A stretch of 64,000 nt of DNA from Methylomonas sp. AM2-LC (lineage in GTDB: Bacteria > Pseudomonadota > Gammaproteobacteria > Methylococcales > Methylomonadaceae): NCBI RefSeq assembly GCF_039904985.1, contig NZ_CP157005.1, forward strand, positions 372,001 through 436,000. The letters are read 5' to 3'. Under the pieces are notes generated by a model. The model was not told where the DNA came from and did no database searches. It worked only from the letters and a program-made list of their open reading frames with translations. The position numbers and the translations under genes were made by a program. Positions 37,601-48,101 of the stretch are shown here, one piece after another. The stretch's first letter is position 1. Every line of letters starts with the position of its first letter.

Positions 37601-38281
37601 GGTGGAATTTTAGATGAAAAATGATGTAAAAAATAAAGAAAAATCGTAACTATTTACCATAAAAGTAAGCCTGCATAGGATGTGCCGACGCCAGGAGGCG
37701 CATTAATCGCGACAGATGCGCTACACGTAGTTCAGCACATCCTATAGGCCATTGATTTTAATTGTAGAATGACTTCGCTGAATAGTTACGAAAAATCAAA
37801 CTATCAACGTGAGTTAATGCATGATTTATGCAGTAAAATTATGCATTAATACTACTATAAGTCCAGCATTTAAAAACTTAGTTTTTAGTTCGGTTTTAAT
37901 GTATTTCAAATTAAGAGTAACGAAGGGTAGATAACTCTGCATAAAATAATGACTTTCTTGGATTTTAGTTTTTGTCAGACATCAGCTACCAAAAGCCAAA
38001 GTTGTTAAATATTTGCGGTTTTTTGAACTAACTGTGTGAGTAATGCGAATATTATTAATTATTGCTGATAACGGTAGTTTGGAACAGTACTCGATTTTGC
38101 GCAGAGTCTTCATGTTATGATAATGTTCGCTAGTAACGGCTTAGCCAAGAAAAATACCCGATATTCAGAATGTATTTCGGCTAAAATTATGATTAACTAA
38201 TCAAATTCAGATCCTTGTATTAAGGTCGTTGAGTAACAGCTGTGTGGTTTTACAGCGTCTAGAACTATTAATGGAAATAAA
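37601..38281. other. Long intergenic region holding a dispersed repeat
   Basis: About 680 bp with no gene. It contains repeat copy A (37644-37791), a perfect inverted repeat TTAATGCAT/ATGCATTAA at 37814-37822 and 37841-37849, and AT-rich sequence up to argJ that must carry the argJ promoter. Nothing else recognised. Confidence 0.7.
37644..37791. repeat. Dispersed MITE-like repeat, copy A
   Basis: Ends are perfect 11-base inverted repeats (TCGTAACTATT at 37644-37654; AATAGTTACGA at 37781-37791). Inside is a second perfect inverted pair, ATAGGATGTGC (37675-37685) and GCACATCCTAT (37735-37745), enclosing a GC-richer palindromic part (CGCCAGGAGGCGC, then GATGCGC). The reverse complement of the core aligns with copy B at 56790-56928, in the opposite orientation. 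No coding capacity, so any movement would need a transposase in trans. Confidence 0.68.
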
Positions 38282-39496
38282 ATGGCAGTCGGTCAAAATC
38301 CTTTCCCCAGTATGCGTGTAATCAATGGTATCAGGCTTGGTACAGGTAATGCAGGAATTAAACAAACCCAACGCGATGATATTTTAATTATCGAAATGGT
38401 AGAGGGTGGGAGTTGTGCGGCAGTATTTACGCAGAACGCTTTTTGTGCGGCTCCGGTACATATTGCAAAATCACATTTACCTAATATGCCACGCTGGTTA
38501 TTGGTTAATTCGGGTAATGCTAACGCGGGTACTGGTAAACAAGGTTTACAGGACGCATTTGCCTGTTGTACCAGTCTGGCTAATGAGGTTGAAGGTTTGG
38601 CGCAGCAGGTATTACCCTTTTCAACGGGTGTGATAGGTGAACCTTTACCCGTGTCCAAAGTCGTTGCTGTATTGCCAACTGTTTTACAAAGTTTGGATGA
38701 AGCTCATTGGGATAGAGCGGCGCACGCAATCATGACAACTGATACGTTTCCTAAGGGTGCTTCGCTGGTTCTTGATATTGCAGGTAATGCAGTCACTATC
38801 ACGGGTATCTCAAAAGGTGCCGGCATGATTCAGCCAAATATGGCCACTATGTTAGGCTTTATTGCAACCGATGCTAGAATTGATCAGGAACTGTTGCAAC
38901 AATGTTTGTCGGAAGTGGTAGAACAGTCATTTAACCGTATAACGGTGGATGGTGATACTTCCACTAACGATGCCTGTGTCATCTTAGCCAGCGGCTGTTC
39001 TAAGGCTCCACATATAATGGCAGGCACTCATCATTATGAACAGTTTAAAGCGGGGCTTTTGAGTATTAGCCAGCGTTTGGCTGAATTGATTGTCAGAGAT
39101 GGTGAAGGTGCAACCAAGTTGATGCATATTCAGGTTAATAGTGCGCAAAGTGAGGCCGAAGCGGTTCAGGTTGCAAAAACCATAGCTCATTCGCCTTTGG
39201 TGAAAACTGCATTTTTTGCCAGCGATCCTAACTGGGGTAGAATTTTAGCAGCAGTAGGTCGGGCGGGTATCGAAAACATCAATCTGGATAATGTTGAAAT
39301 TTATCTAGGTACAGTCTGTATTGTTGAAAATGGCGGCAGAGCAGTATCGTATACTGAACAGGATGGTCAGCGAGTAATGAATCAGGATGAAATTACCGTT
39401 ACCGTTTGCTTAGGACGTGGCAAAGCAAGTGCAGAAGTGTTGACTTGCGATTTTTCCTATGATTATGTCCGCATTAATGCTGAGTATCGCTCCTGA
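38282..39496 (+). CDS. argJ: ArgJ, ornithine acetyltransferase
   Basis: Recycles the acetyl group in the arginine pathway (and may also act as N-acetylglutamate synthase). 404 aa. The self-cleavage motif is ISKGAGMIQPNMATMLGF, with the nucleophilic threonine in ATML; ASDPNWGRI and the VNSGNANAGTG segment are canonical. The Nudix gene overlaps its 3' end. Confidence 0.96.
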   Translation: MAVGQNPFPSMRVINGIRLGTGNAGIKQTQRDDILIIEMVEGGSCAAVFTQNAFCAAPVHIAKSHLPNMPRWLLVNSGNANAGTGKQGLQDAFACCTSLANEVEGLAQQVLPFSTGVIGEPLPVSKVVAVLPTVLQSLDEAHWDRAAHAIMTTDTFPKGASLVLDIAGNAVTITGISKGAGMIQPNMATMLGFIATDARIDQELLQQCLSEVVEQSFNRITVDGDTSTNDACVILASGCSKAPHIMAGTHHYEQFKAGLLSISQRLAELIVRDGEGATKLMHIQVNSAQSEAEAVQVAKTIAHSPLVKTAFFASDPNWGRILAAVGRAGIENINLDNVEIYLGTVCIVENGGRAVSYTEQDGQRVMNQDEITVTVCLGRGKASAEVLTCDFSYDYVRINAEYRS

Positions 39497-40430
39497 TAAT
39501 TCGGTTACAGCCTTGCATGTTGCCGTAGGTGTCATTACTGATAATTTGGGTAATATTTTACTTACCCAGCGTGCTAAACATGTTCATCAGGGTGGCTTAT
39601 GGGAGTTTCCGGGTGGCAAGCTGGAGCTTGGCGAATCGGTAGAGCGCGCTTTAATTAGAGAATTGCAGGAAGAAGTGGGTATTCTGGTTGAATTAGCCAC
39701 GCCCCTAATTAAAGTCCGGTACGATTATGGTGACAGATGCGTGTTACTGGATGTGTGGCGTGTTTCCCGGTTTTCTGGTCAGGCTATGGCGTGTGAGGGG
39801 CAATCTATGTGTTGGTTGCCAGCTAAGCGTCTTGGTGAATTATCGTTTCCTGCGGCTAATTATCCCATCATTAAAGCAGCGCAATTACCCAGTTTATATG
39901 CAATTCTCGAAGGCCAAACTGTCGAGGAAGTCTTGAGCAATTGTCGATGTATATTGCAGCGTGACATTAAGTTGTTACAACTGCGTATCAAATCGTTGTC
40001 TGTGACTGATGTTGAGTTTGTTCTGCCGAAAATACTGGCAAGTTGTCAGTTACAGCAGGTTAAGCTGTTAATTAATTCGGATTTGCCTGTAGCGACTGCA
40101 CAAGGTGATGGCATACATCTTACGAGTCGAGCACTGTTAGCCTGCCGAGTTAGACCGAAAAATTATGCTTGGGTGGCAGCCTCTTGTCATAATCTTGCCG
40201 AGTTAAAACATGCCGAGCAGTTGGGTGTAGACTTTGCGGTATTGGCCGCTGTTCAGTCTACGGCTACCCATCCTAAGCAACAACCCTTAGGCTGGGATCT
40301 GGTCAGTGATTGGATTGATCAGGTGAATATACCCGTTTATGTGATGGGAGGCTTGACGTTGGGTGATCTGGATCGGGCGTTTTCTGCGGGTGCACAAGGC
40401 GTGGCGGGGATTAGTGCCTTTTTGGATTGA
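39477..40430 (+). CDS. MutT-type Nudix hydrolase fused to a ThiE-like domain
   Basis: A two-domain protein of about 317 aa. N-terminal Nudix box GGKLELGESVERALIRELQEEVG (Gx5Ex7REUxEExGU) follows VGVITDNLGNILLTQRA: a MutT-like domain that would clean oxidised dGTP. The C-terminal part (from about 140) resembles thiamine-phosphate synthase (LQLRIKSL, LLINSDLP, GDGIHLTS, ASCHNLAEL, PVYVMGGL). This fusion is known in gammaproteobacteria. The start is uncertain: ATG 39477 overlaps argJ by 20 bases, ATGs at 39459 and 39465 are possible, and none has a strong ribosome site. Confidence 0.88.
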   Translation: MLSIAPDNSVTALHVAVGVITDNLGNILLTQRAKHVHQGGLWEFPGGKLELGESVERALIRELQEEVGILVELATPLIKVRYDYGDRCVLLDVWRVSRFSGQAMACEGQSMCWLPAKRLGELSFPAANYPIIKAAQLPSLYAILEGQTVEEVLSNCRCILQRDIKLLQLRIKSLSVTDVEFVLPKILASCQLQQVKLLINSDLPVATAQGDGIHLTSRALLACRVRPKNYAWVAASCHNLAELKHAEQLGVDFAVLAAVQSTATHPKQQPLGWDLVSDWIDQVNIPVYVMGGLTLGDLDRAFSAGAQGVAGISAFLD

Positions 40431-40619
40431 TCATTCGATTTCTTCTTCCGGGTCATATAAGGCCGGACCCGGAATTTTGTGTGCTTCCGTGGCCCAGTCA
40501 CCTAAATCAATCAATTTACAGCGTTCGCTGCAAAAGGGTTTAAATATCTCTTCTGGTGTCCAAACAACGGCTTTTTTGCAGGTTGGACATTTAACGGTGC
40601 TTGGCTTGATATTATTCAT
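40431..40619 (-). CDS. yacG: YacG, DNA gyrase inhibitor
   Basis: A 62-aa zinc protein: [11 protein letters not shown] and [15 protein letters not shown] form the four-cysteine site; the acidic C-terminus is typical. ATG at 40619 overlaps the zapD stop as TGATG; the in-frame TTG at 40622 is not needed. Convergent with the Nudix gene with no gap. Confidence 0.95.
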   Translation of the reverse strand: MNNIKPSTVKCPTCKKAVVWTPEEIFKPFCSERCKLIDLGDWATEAHKIPGPALYDPEEEIE

Positions 40620-41389
40620 CAAAACATACAGCGTGTAAGTGAAAAGGGAATATCTTCGCTCACTTGACTTGGGCGGTTTTCGTCGCTGGATGGTTTCATA
40701 AATCTGACACTAAAGCGATGCTTGCCACCACTGATTTCAGCAAAGCAATTTAAATCTAAGTCAATACTCACCCGTAATAATTGTACGGGATGGTTTTTAT
40801 CAAGAGCAAGTTGGTAAAAGCCTGCGGCTGCTATTTCCTGACTTGGAGTGTTGCTTTGGCGGATAAAACCCAGTATCAGGTCTATAGCTGTTCGGATATT
40901 GTTAAAGGGTTGTGTCCAGCGTTCCAGATCTTTTTGTTGTTCGGCTTGATCCTGTTCCAGCCAGTAATGAAAGGCGGGTAAATCGAAAGAACAACTACCT
41001 CCAGGAATTGAATTACGTTGCGAAATGCTTTGAAACAAATCGCTTTCCATTACACGGATACCAATTTTGCCATTAGAACTGTATAGACTGCGGCTGGCTT
41101 GATTAAGTTCGGCAAGTATTTCATGTAATTTAATAGTGTCTACACTTTGGCTATCTATCAATTGGTTTAATACTTTCGTATGGCGATCCAGTTCCTTAAT
41201 TAATTCAGATTTCAAATCACTCCGACTAAAAATAGTCAAAATATCGAGTAAAACATCAATGGCAGCACGTTTATCAAAAACGGATAATCCCTTCATGAAA
41301 TGATTGAGCTGATTGAACAATTGTTCCAGTCGCATGAAAATCCGGATTCTTTCATTGAGCGGGAATTCGTAGGTAGTTTGTGTTTTCAA
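40619..41389 (-). CDS. zapD: ZapD (YacF), FtsZ bundling protein
   Basis: A 256-aa cytosolic division factor that cross-links FtsZ. N-terminus [22 protein letters not shown] is the family signature. The start is probably a TTG at 41389, overlapping the coaE stop (TTGA); the next ATG would cut into the conserved helix. Confidence 0.94.
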   Translation of the reverse strand: MKTQTTYEFPLNERIRIFMRLEQLFNQLNHFMKGLSVFDKRAAIDVLLDILTIFSRSDLKSELIKELDRHTKVLNQLIDSQSVDTIKLHEILAELNQASRSLYSSNGKIGIRVMESDLFQSISQRNSIPGGSCSFDLPAFHYWLEQDQAEQQKDLERWTQPFNNIRTAIDLILGFIRQSNTPSQEIAAAGFYQLALDKNHPVQLLRVSIDLDLNCFAEISGGKHRFSVRFMKPSSDENRPSQVSEDIPFSLTRCMF

Positions 41390-41997
41390 GCCGAAGTTGT
41401 CCTGGCAGTGGCTAATAAAATATAGGAATTGTGCAGTCTTTTAATCTGTTCTGCAAGTCGGGAAAGTGAAGATGAATTTTCAATCACATCATCAGCAAGT
41501 GTCAACCTTTGTTCTCTTGAAATTTGACTATCGATTATAGCTAAAACTTGTTCACGACTTAGCTTGTTACGACGAATAACTCTCTCTAGTTGAATTTCTT
41601 TGCTGCAATCAATTACCAGTATGCGATCAAACAGATCGGTTTTTTGAGTTTCCATCAACAACGGTACAGCGACTACACAATAGTGGCCGCTAGCGTTTTC
41701 TGTTTCTTCAGCAATTTTTGCATAAATCAAGGGGTGCATGATATCTTCAAGCTGCTTTTTTTTTATTTGATCGGAAAAAATTAGTTCTCTTAATTTCGCT
41801 CGATGCAGGGTTCCGTCAGCTTGAATAATATCTGCACCAAACGTGTTTTCCAGTAGGTTTAGAGTTGGCATGCCGGGTTCTACTAATTGTCTGGCTATTA
41901 TGTCAGCATCGAAGGTTTTAATACCTAAAGACTCGAATAGCTTGCAAACTGTCGATTTGCCAGTGCCTATGCCACCTGTTAAGCCGATTTTTAGCAT
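41386..41997 (-). CDS. coaE: Dephospho-CoA kinase
   Basis: Last step of coenzyme A synthesis. 203 aa: P-loop GLTGGIGTGKST at 6-17, DADIIARQLVEPG, VAVPLLMET and the R-x3-R region (QLERVIRRNKLS). Part of the pilB-pilC-pilD-coaE-zapD-yacG run typical of gammaproteobacteria. Confidence 0.96.
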   Translation of the reverse strand: MLKIGLTGGIGTGKSTVCKLFESLGIKTFDADIIARQLVEPGMPTLNLLENTFGADIIQADGTLHRAKLRELIFSDQIKKKQLEDIMHPLIYAKIAEETENASGHYCVVAVPLLMETQKTDLFDRILVIDCSKEIQLERVIRRNKLSREQVLAIIDSQISREQRLTLADDVIENSSSLSRLAEQIKRLHNSYILLATARTTSA

Positions 41998-42000
41998 TAT

Positions 42001-42867
42001 CTAAAAGCCTGTTGCTTGTAGATACAGATGATTAATGTCATTACCCCAGATAAGTGCTAACCAACCTGCAGTAGCCAGATAAGGGCCAAAGGGTATGGGT
42101 TTACTTGCATCCTGTCGTTTTAAAATAATCATGCTGATACCAATAATTGCTCCGACCAGCGATGACAGTAAAATGATGAGGGGTAAATATTGCCAGCCTA
42201 ACCAAGCCCCAAACAGTGCTAATAGTTTAAAGTCTCCATAGCCCATACCTTCTTTTCCGGTAACTAACTTAAAAAGCTTGTAGACACTCCATAGACTCAG
42301 GTATCCGGTAATGGCACCAATAATACTGGTTTGGCAATCGGTGTATACATTCCACAGACTTAGCCCTAATCCAAGCCAAACAAGTGGTAATGTGATTGAA
42401 TCAGGCAGTAGTTGCTGGTCAATATCAATAAAACTGAGGGCAATTAAACACCAAGTCAATAACAAAGCAAATAACATGGCGGCGCTGTATCCGAATCGCC
42501 AGGCAATAATGGCAGAACACACGCCCGTAAGTGCTTCGATCAATGGATAACGAGGTGAAATGGCAATACCGCAGTTGCCACACTTTCCACGTAAAAAAAC
42601 ATAGCTTATTACGGGTATGTTTTGCGTTGCTGTTATTAAGGATTTACAAGCAGGACAACGCGATCTTGGCAATAATAAATTAAAGGTTTCTGTATTTTCT
42701 TCTACGGGCAAATTTAAAAACTGTTGGCATTCCTGTCGCCATTTATATTGCATCATGACTGGAAGTCGATAAATCACCACATTTAAAAAACTGCCAACCA
42801 TCAGTCCCGTCAAAAAAATAAAACTGATTAACAGGGGTGTAGAGTTTTGTAGGAGACTGAATATCAT
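42001..42867 (-). CDS. pilD: Prepilin peptidase / N-methyltransferase PilD
   Basis: Cleaves and methylates type IV pilin and type II secretion pseudopilins in the inner membrane. 288 aa with about eight membrane helices. Zinc/cysteine pairs CPAC and CGNC flank a loop; catalytic aspartates lie in SFIDIDQQLLPD and GMGYGDFKLLA. Only 3 bp before coaE. Confidence 0.95.
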   Translation of the reverse strand: MIFSLLQNSTPLLISFIFLTGLMVGSFLNVVIYRLPVMMQYKWRQECQQFLNLPVEENTETFNLLLPRSRCPACKSLITATQNIPVISYVFLRGKCGNCGIAISPRYPLIEALTGVCSAIIAWRFGYSAAMLFALLLTWCLIALSFIDIDQQLLPDSITLPLVWLGLGLSLWNVYTDCQTSIIGAITGYLSLWSVYKLFKLVTGKEGMGYGDFKLLALFGAWLGWQYLPLIILLSSLVGAIIGISMIILKRQDASKPIPFGPYLATAGWLALIWGNDINHLYLQATGF

Positions 42868-42941
42868 GGATGAGTCATATAAATATAAATTGATTACTAC
42901 GATAAATAAAATTTAAAGTATTAGTTTTTTCCAAAATTAAA

Positions 42942-42971
42942 AACATTACACTCCACTAGGAATGTAATGTT
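42942..42971 (-). terminator. Hairpin between pilC and pilD
   Basis: AACATTACA (42942-42950) and TGTAATGTT (42963-42971) form a perfect 9-bp stem with a 12-base loop. On the minus strand it is followed by TTTAATTTT. It may attenuate read-through from pilC to pilD in the 157-bp gap. Confidence 0.55.
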
Positions 42972-43024
42972 AAATGACTATGCAAAGTATAGCGATTCTC
43001 AGCAATGATTTGGTAATGTGTGCC

Positions 43025-44245
43025 TTAGCCAACAACAGAACCTAATTTGAATATTGGTAAATACATGGCCACCAGTAAGCCTGCCACTAAAGTTCCCATC
43101 ACCACAATAATGATAGGTTCTATCATACTGCTCATGTTTTCTACCATTTGGTCAACCTCTTCTTCGTAGAAGTCGGCCACTTTACCTAACATAGCATCAA
43201 TAGAGCCTGATTCTTCACCAATCGCCACCATTTGTACAACCATGCTGGGAAACAGGCCGGTTTGTGTCATGGAAAATTGTAATTGTTGACCGGTTGCAAT
43301 GTCATCACGTACTTTCATAAGTGCGTCATAGTAAACACTATTGCCGCAGGCTCCTGCAACTGATGATAAGGCTTCAACTAGAGGTACACCTGCAGTAGAC
43401 ATAATACCCAGGGTGCGTGCAAAGCGTGCAATTGCAGACTTATGCAGAAGAGCGCCAACCACTGGAAGCACTAAAAGATATTTATCCAAAAACTGGTTTA
43501 AGGCTCGTGAGCGTTTTTTAAAGTATGTAAAAGTAAAGAAAGCTCCACCTATAATACCTAATACAAGCCACCACCATTTTTGTACCCAATTGGATAACTC
43601 CACAATCATTTGGGTGTAAGCGGGTAGTTCAGCGCCAAAGCTTTTAAATAATTCAGAAAAAACCGGTACAACAAAAATCAGTAAGATAATAGTCACGCCG
43701 ATGGCAACGGTGAAAACTATTGCTGGATAGCGGAAAGCGGAGTTTATCTTTTTCTTGAGGGTTTCGGTTTTTTCTTTGTAGGTGGCGATTTTGGCCAGCA
43801 TGGTATCCAATACCCCTGCCTGTTCCCCGGAGTAAACCAAATTGCAAAACAGATCGTCAAAATATAAAGGCTTTCTACCTAAAGCTTGGGCTAGAGTGTC
43901 TCCGCCTTCTATGTCGGCTTTGATAGAGAAAAGCATTTTTGCCATACTGGGATTTGTTTGTCCCTTAGCGATAATATCCAGTGATTGTACTAAAGGTATC
44001 CCCGCCTTTAACATGGTTTCCATCTGTCTTGAAAATACCGCAATATTTGCAGGGGTAATTTTTTGGGCACTGGCTGTAAATAAGGGTTTTGGTTTAGGTT
44101 TGATTTTCACAACCCTAAATCCCATGCGCCTTAATTCTGCACGCGCTGTGGTTTCATTTTTGGCAGTTAGCTGGTTTTTGACTTTGTGATTTTGTTTGTC
44201 AAAGCCTTCCCAGATAAAGTCGATCTGTTCTTTCGGAGTAACCAT
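43025..44245 (-). CDS. pilC: PilC, type IV pilus inner-membrane platform protein
   Basis: A 406-aa GspF-family protein with two homologous cytosolic domains separated by membrane helices and a last helix near the C-terminus. FSRQMETMLKAGIPLVQSL and IGEESGSIDAMLGKVADFYE are family signatures. 2 bp after pilB. The flanking pilin gene pilA is not in the window. Confidence 0.95.
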   Translation of the reverse strand: MVTPKEQIDFIWEGFDKQNHKVKNQLTAKNETTARAELRRMGFRVVKIKPKPKPLFTASAQKITPANIAVFSRQMETMLKAGIPLVQSLDIIAKGQTNPSMAKMLFSIKADIEGGDTLAQALGRKPLYFDDLFCNLVYSGEQAGVLDTMLAKIATYKEKTETLKKKINSAFRYPAIVFTVAIGVTIILLIFVVPVFSELFKSFGAELPAYTQMIVELSNWVQKWWWLVLGIIGGAFFTFTYFKKRSRALNQFLDKYLLVLPVVGALLHKSAIARFARTLGIMSTAGVPLVEALSSVAGACGNSVYYDALMKVRDDIATGQQLQFSMTQTGLFPSMVVQMVAIGEESGSIDAMLGKVADFYEEEVDQMVENMSSMIEPIIIVVMGTLVAGLLVAMYLPIFKLGSVVG

Positions 44246-44247
44246 TC

Positions 44248-45960
44248 TTATTCCTTGGTGACACGGTCAATTTCTGTCAGCGAAGTAATACCCTGACGAA
44301 CTTTTAGTAAGCCTGAAGCTCGGAGATCATTAACGCCTTCACTTTTGGCCAGTGCAGACATTTCCATTGAATTACCACCACGTAATATTAAGCTGCGCAT
44401 ATTATCAGTAATAGGCATGACTTGATATATACCTACTCGTCCTTTATAACCATTGGTACAGTGTTGGCAACCGACGGGCTCGTAAATTTTAAAAGAGCCT
44501 ATCTCTTCTTTATTAAATCCTGCTAATAACCAGATGTTGTCGGGTAACTGTGCTTCTTTTTTACACTTTTCGCATAAGCGACGTGCCAAACGTTGCGCAA
44601 CAATCAAGATGACTGCAGATGCAATATTAAAAGGCTCAATACCCATCTGCATCAGCCGATTAATGGTGCCAGGTGCATCGTTAGTGTGTAAGGTAGATAA
44701 CACCATATGACCCGTTTGTGCTGCTTTGATGGCGATACTAGCCGTTTCTAGGTCACGAATTTCCCCCACCATGATTACATCTGGATCCTGACGTAGGAAA
44801 GAGCGTAGGGCTTCAGCAAAGCTTAAGCCAGCTTTAGGGTTAACATTAACCTGATTAATGCCTTCCACTGTAATTTCTACAGGATCTTCGGCAGTTGAAA
44901 TATTACGTTCAATGCTATTAAGGAGATTGAGGCCTGTGTATAAAGAAACTGTTTTTCCGCTACCCGTTGGTCCTGTAACCAATACCATGCCATAGGGTTT
45001 TTGTAGAGCATTTAAAAATTGTTCTTGCTGTATTGCTTCAAATCCCAGTTGTTCAATGCCAATTTGGGCACTGGTAGGATCGAGAATACGAATAACAATT
45101 TTTTCGCCGTAGATGGTGGGGCATGAGCTGACACGAAAATCAATCGCTCTATTTTTGGAGATTAACATTTTAATCCGGCCATCCTGAGGAACTCTGCGCT
45201 CAGCAATATCCATCTTTGACATTACTTTGATACGAGAAATAATTCGGTTGGAAAGATTATTGGGTGGATTGGCAATTTCTGACAATATTCCATCTGCGCG
45301 ATAACGAATTCGAAATTTTTTTTCAAACGGTTCTAAATGAATATCCGATACCCCGCGTTTGATTGAATCAAGCAGAATTTTGTTGACATAACGAACTATA
45401 GGAGCATCGTCAACATCGGGAGAGATTTCATCATTTGGTTTTTCAGCATCTGCGGAAATATTAATATTTTCCAGATCGCTATCCAGCAGATCTTTCATGG
45501 ATGAAGAGTCAGCAGCTTCCAGAGCCACTTCTATCATCTTGGTCAATTTATCCTCTTCGACCAGAATGTTTTCAGTGGTTAGCCGCGTTTGAAATTTAAT
45601 TTCGTCGAGTGCTTGAAAATTAGTTGGATCTGATGTGGCGATAAACAGGCGGTTACCGCGATTAAACAGTGGTAACACATGGTGTTTATGTATAAGCCGT
45701 TCATTGACCAGTTTAATGGGTAATAAACTGGTATCCATAGCATCTAAATCGAAAAGAGGTATGCCAAATTCGATAGAAGCCAATGAGGCAACGGTTAAGC
45801 TATCGGTATATTTATTTTTGATCAAATAACTGATCAAGGGTTGCTTAAGTTTTTGTGCTTCTTGTGTGCAGGTGACAGCAACTTGCTCTGTCAGCAAGCC
45901 ATTTTTTATAAGGCATTTTGTCAAGCCGGTCAAATGAGTTGATAAGAGTGCAGTCTGCAT
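44248..45960 (-). CDS. pilB: PilB, type IV pilus assembly ATPase
   Basis: A 570-aa GspE-type ATPase. Walker A is TGPTGSGKTVSLYTGL, Asp box and Walker B in DPDVIMVGEIRDLETA, His box QTGHMVLSTLHTNDA. A four-cysteine zinc motif (CEKCK, CQHC) follows. Drives pilus extension with PilC. Confidence 0.96.
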   Translation of the reverse strand: MQTALLSTHLTGLTKCLIKNGLLTEQVAVTCTQEAQKLKQPLISYLIKNKYTDSLTVASLASIEFGIPLFDLDAMDTSLLPIKLVNERLIHKHHVLPLFNRGNRLFIATSDPTNFQALDEIKFQTRLTTENILVEEDKLTKMIEVALEAADSSSMKDLLDSDLENINISADAEKPNDEISPDVDDAPIVRYVNKILLDSIKRGVSDIHLEPFEKKFRIRYRADGILSEIANPPNNLSNRIISRIKVMSKMDIAERRVPQDGRIKMLISKNRAIDFRVSSCPTIYGEKIVIRILDPTSAQIGIEQLGFEAIQQEQFLNALQKPYGMVLVTGPTGSGKTVSLYTGLNLLNSIERNISTAEDPVEITVEGINQVNVNPKAGLSFAEALRSFLRQDPDVIMVGEIRDLETASIAIKAAQTGHMVLSTLHTNDAPGTINRLMQMGIEPFNIASAVILIVAQRLARRLCEKCKKEAQLPDNIWLLAGFNKEEIGSFKIYEPVGCQHCTNGYKGRVGIYQVMPITDNMRSLILRGGNSMEMSALAKSEGVNDLRASGLLKVRQGITSLTEIDRVTKE

Positions 45961-46046
45961 GTTTTTTATAAATTCACTGGATATAAGCGCCAGCTTTAAT
46001 TATATAGCATATGCATAATAGTGCAGCACAACAGGCGCGATATATT

Positions 46047-46859
46047 TTAAATAGGTTTTAATGGAGGTAAACCAACCTCATCGTTATTAGCATGCATATT
46101 AAGACTGGCAAATTGTTCCAGATTGAGTGATTCAGCACGAAGACTGGGGTCTATACCCAATGCTAACATTTGTTGTTCATCGACCCAATTTTTGAGTGAG
46201 TTGCGGATGGTTTTACGACGCTGAGAAAATGCTTGGGTGACTAATTGTTTAAAACTGACTAAATTTTTGATAGTAACAGGCGCTTGTAGATGCGGTGTTA
46301 ATTTTACGATGGCCGACATCACTTTGGGTGCCGGATCAAAACTTTCAGGTGGTACATCAAACAAAATTTCAGTGGCACAGTAATATTGCATCATAACGCT
46401 AAGGCGACCATAGGTTTTGCTGCCGGGTGCTGCGCAAATTCTGTCCACCACCTCTTTTTGTAACATAAAATGCATATCTTGAATGCAGTTAGTGTTTTCC
46501 AGTAAATGAAACATTAAGGGCGTAGAAATATTGTAAGGTAGATTGCCTATTACCCTGAGTTTTTCATTTGCGTGAGCGAGTGCCGAAAAATCGAACTCTA
46601 AGGCATCTGCACTGTGGATAGTCAGATTAGGATGATCAGCAAACTGTTGTTGCAAGTGTTTGACCAGATCGCGATCCAGTTCAACCACGTCCAGTCTTAC
46701 CTGAGTTTTTAGCAAAGGTTTTGTTAATGCTCCCAGGCCAGGACCAATTTCCAGCCAATGCTCACCCTTAACTGGATGGGCTTGTGCAAGAATATTGTAG
46801 ATAATGCTTTGATCTTGTAGAAAGTTTTGGCCAAATCGTTTACGAGCTTGATGTGTCAT
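46047..46859 (-). CDS. rsmA: RsmA (KsgA), 16S rRNA adenine dimethyltransferase
   Basis: Dimethylates A1518 and A1519 of 16S rRNA. 270 aa: RKRFGQNFLQD, SAM-binding LEIGPGLGALT, VIGNLPYNISTP and FSQRRKTIRNSLK. It lies downstream of pdxA, as is common, but with 231 bp between them. About 86 bp upstream of pilB on the same strand. Confidence 0.97.
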   Translation of the reverse strand: MTHQARKRFGQNFLQDQSIIYNILAQAHPVKGEHWLEIGPGLGALTKPLLKTQVRLDVVELDRDLVKHLQQQFADHPNLTIHSADALEFDFSALAHANEKLRVIGNLPYNISTPLMFHLLENTNCIQDMHFMLQKEVVDRICAAPGSKTYGRLSVMMQYYCATEILFDVPPESFDPAPKVMSAIVKLTPHLQAPVTIKNLVSFKQLVTQAFSQRRKTIRNSLKNWVDEQQMLALGIDPSLRAESLNLEQFASLNMHANNDEVGLPPLKPI

Positions 46860-47090
46860 GAAGAAGTGCGCTTATCCAGTGTCAATGTTTGATTTTATAC
46901 CGTGTAGAAAACTTGGTGTATATATTTGATTTTTTGTTAGTTGTAAATACTATACATAATCTGATGTTGCCAAAAATTGCGCTGTTTCAGTCACTAGCTG
47001 CGCGCAGTAAAATAATGCAAGTGATGAATAAATATCGCATAAACGTTAGTTTGGTTTGGTCGTTGGAAACCCTAAAATTAATACTCGGTA

Positions 47091-48101
47091 TTAATGATTG
47101 TTATTTTTAAATTTAGATTGAGGGATCATCTCTAATGCTGTTTGTAAGGCGAATTGCATGCTACCCAGCTGAGCTTTACCTGTACCCGCCAAGTCAAGCG
47201 CAGTACCGTGATCAACAGAAGTACGGATGATAGGCAGACCTAGAGTGATGTTGGCAGCTTGACCAAACCCCATATGCTTTAGAACAGGTAATCCCTGATC
47301 GTGATACATGGCTAAAACGGCATCTGCTGTTTGCAGATATTTAGGTGTGAATAAAGTATCGGCAGGTAAAGGGCCCTGCAAATTAATACCTTCGTTGCGC
47401 AATTGCTTTAGTACCGGTTCTATTACTTCAATTTCTTCTCTTCCAAGATGACCATTTTCACCCGCATGTGGATTTAAACCGCACACCAATATATGTGGAT
47501 TTTTAATGGCGAAGCGGTCTTGTAAATCTTTATTCAGCAAACGTATGACGGTTGTCAGAGAATTAGTGGTAATAGCAGAACTAACAGCTGATAAAGGTAA
47601 ATGAGTGGTAACCAATGCTACTCTTAAACCCGGGGTGACTAACATCATGACCGGGTTAGCTCCTGTGATTTCTGCAATAAATTCGGTATGACCACTAAAC
47701 GGAATGCCCGCATCATTGATAACCCCTTTATGAACAGGAGCGGTTAACATTGCGTCGCAATAGCCCTCAAGACAAGCTTGAGTTGCACGCCGAATAGTTT
47801 CAATCACATAGTGGCTATTCGCAGGATTTAGCACGCCACATTCTACGTGACTTGCTAAGGAAATGGGTATTACGGTCAGCGTTGATGCTGGCACAATAAC
47901 AGGTTCAGAATGCTCAAAAATACGAATGTTTAGGGGTAAGTTTAATTGTTTGGCGCGTTGATTGAGCAGTTCAGGATCAGCAATAGCAAGCAACTGGCAA
48001 TTTTGTGGATGTTGCGCTAATTGTATACATAGATCTGGGCCTATACCTGCAGGTTCGCCTGGAGTGAGAGCAATTCTGGGTATAAGTGATGAGTGAGTCA
48101 T
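47091..48101 (-). CDS. pdxA: 4-hydroxythreonine-4-phosphate dehydrogenase
   Basis: Pyridoxal phosphate synthesis. 336 aa: [12 protein letters not shown] near the N-terminus, [22 protein letters not shown] with a metal histidine, [16 protein letters not shown] and [15 protein letters not shown]. All metal-binding histidines are present. Confidence 0.97.
   Translation of the reverse strand: MTHSSLIPRIALTPGEPAGIGPDLCIQLAQHPQNCQLLAIADPELLNQRAKQLNLPLNIRIFEHSEPVIVPASTLTVIPISLASHVECGVLNPANSHYVIETIRRATQACLEGYCDAMLTAPVHKGVINDAGIPFSGHTEFIAEITGANPVMMLVTPGLRVALVTTHLPLSAVSSAITTNSLTTVIRLLNKDLQDRFAIKNPHILVCGLNPHAGENGHLGREEIEVIEPVLKQLRNEGINLQGPLPADTLFTPKYLQTADAVLAMYHDQGLPVLKHMGFGQAANITLGLPIIRTSVDHGTALDLAGTGKAQLGSMQFALQTALEMIPQSKFKNNNH

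Noticed and set aside
46860..47090. Frame at 46889-47110 between pdxA and rsmA
   Set aside because: Composition is intergenic-like, it overlaps the pdxA 3' end and has no ribosome site.
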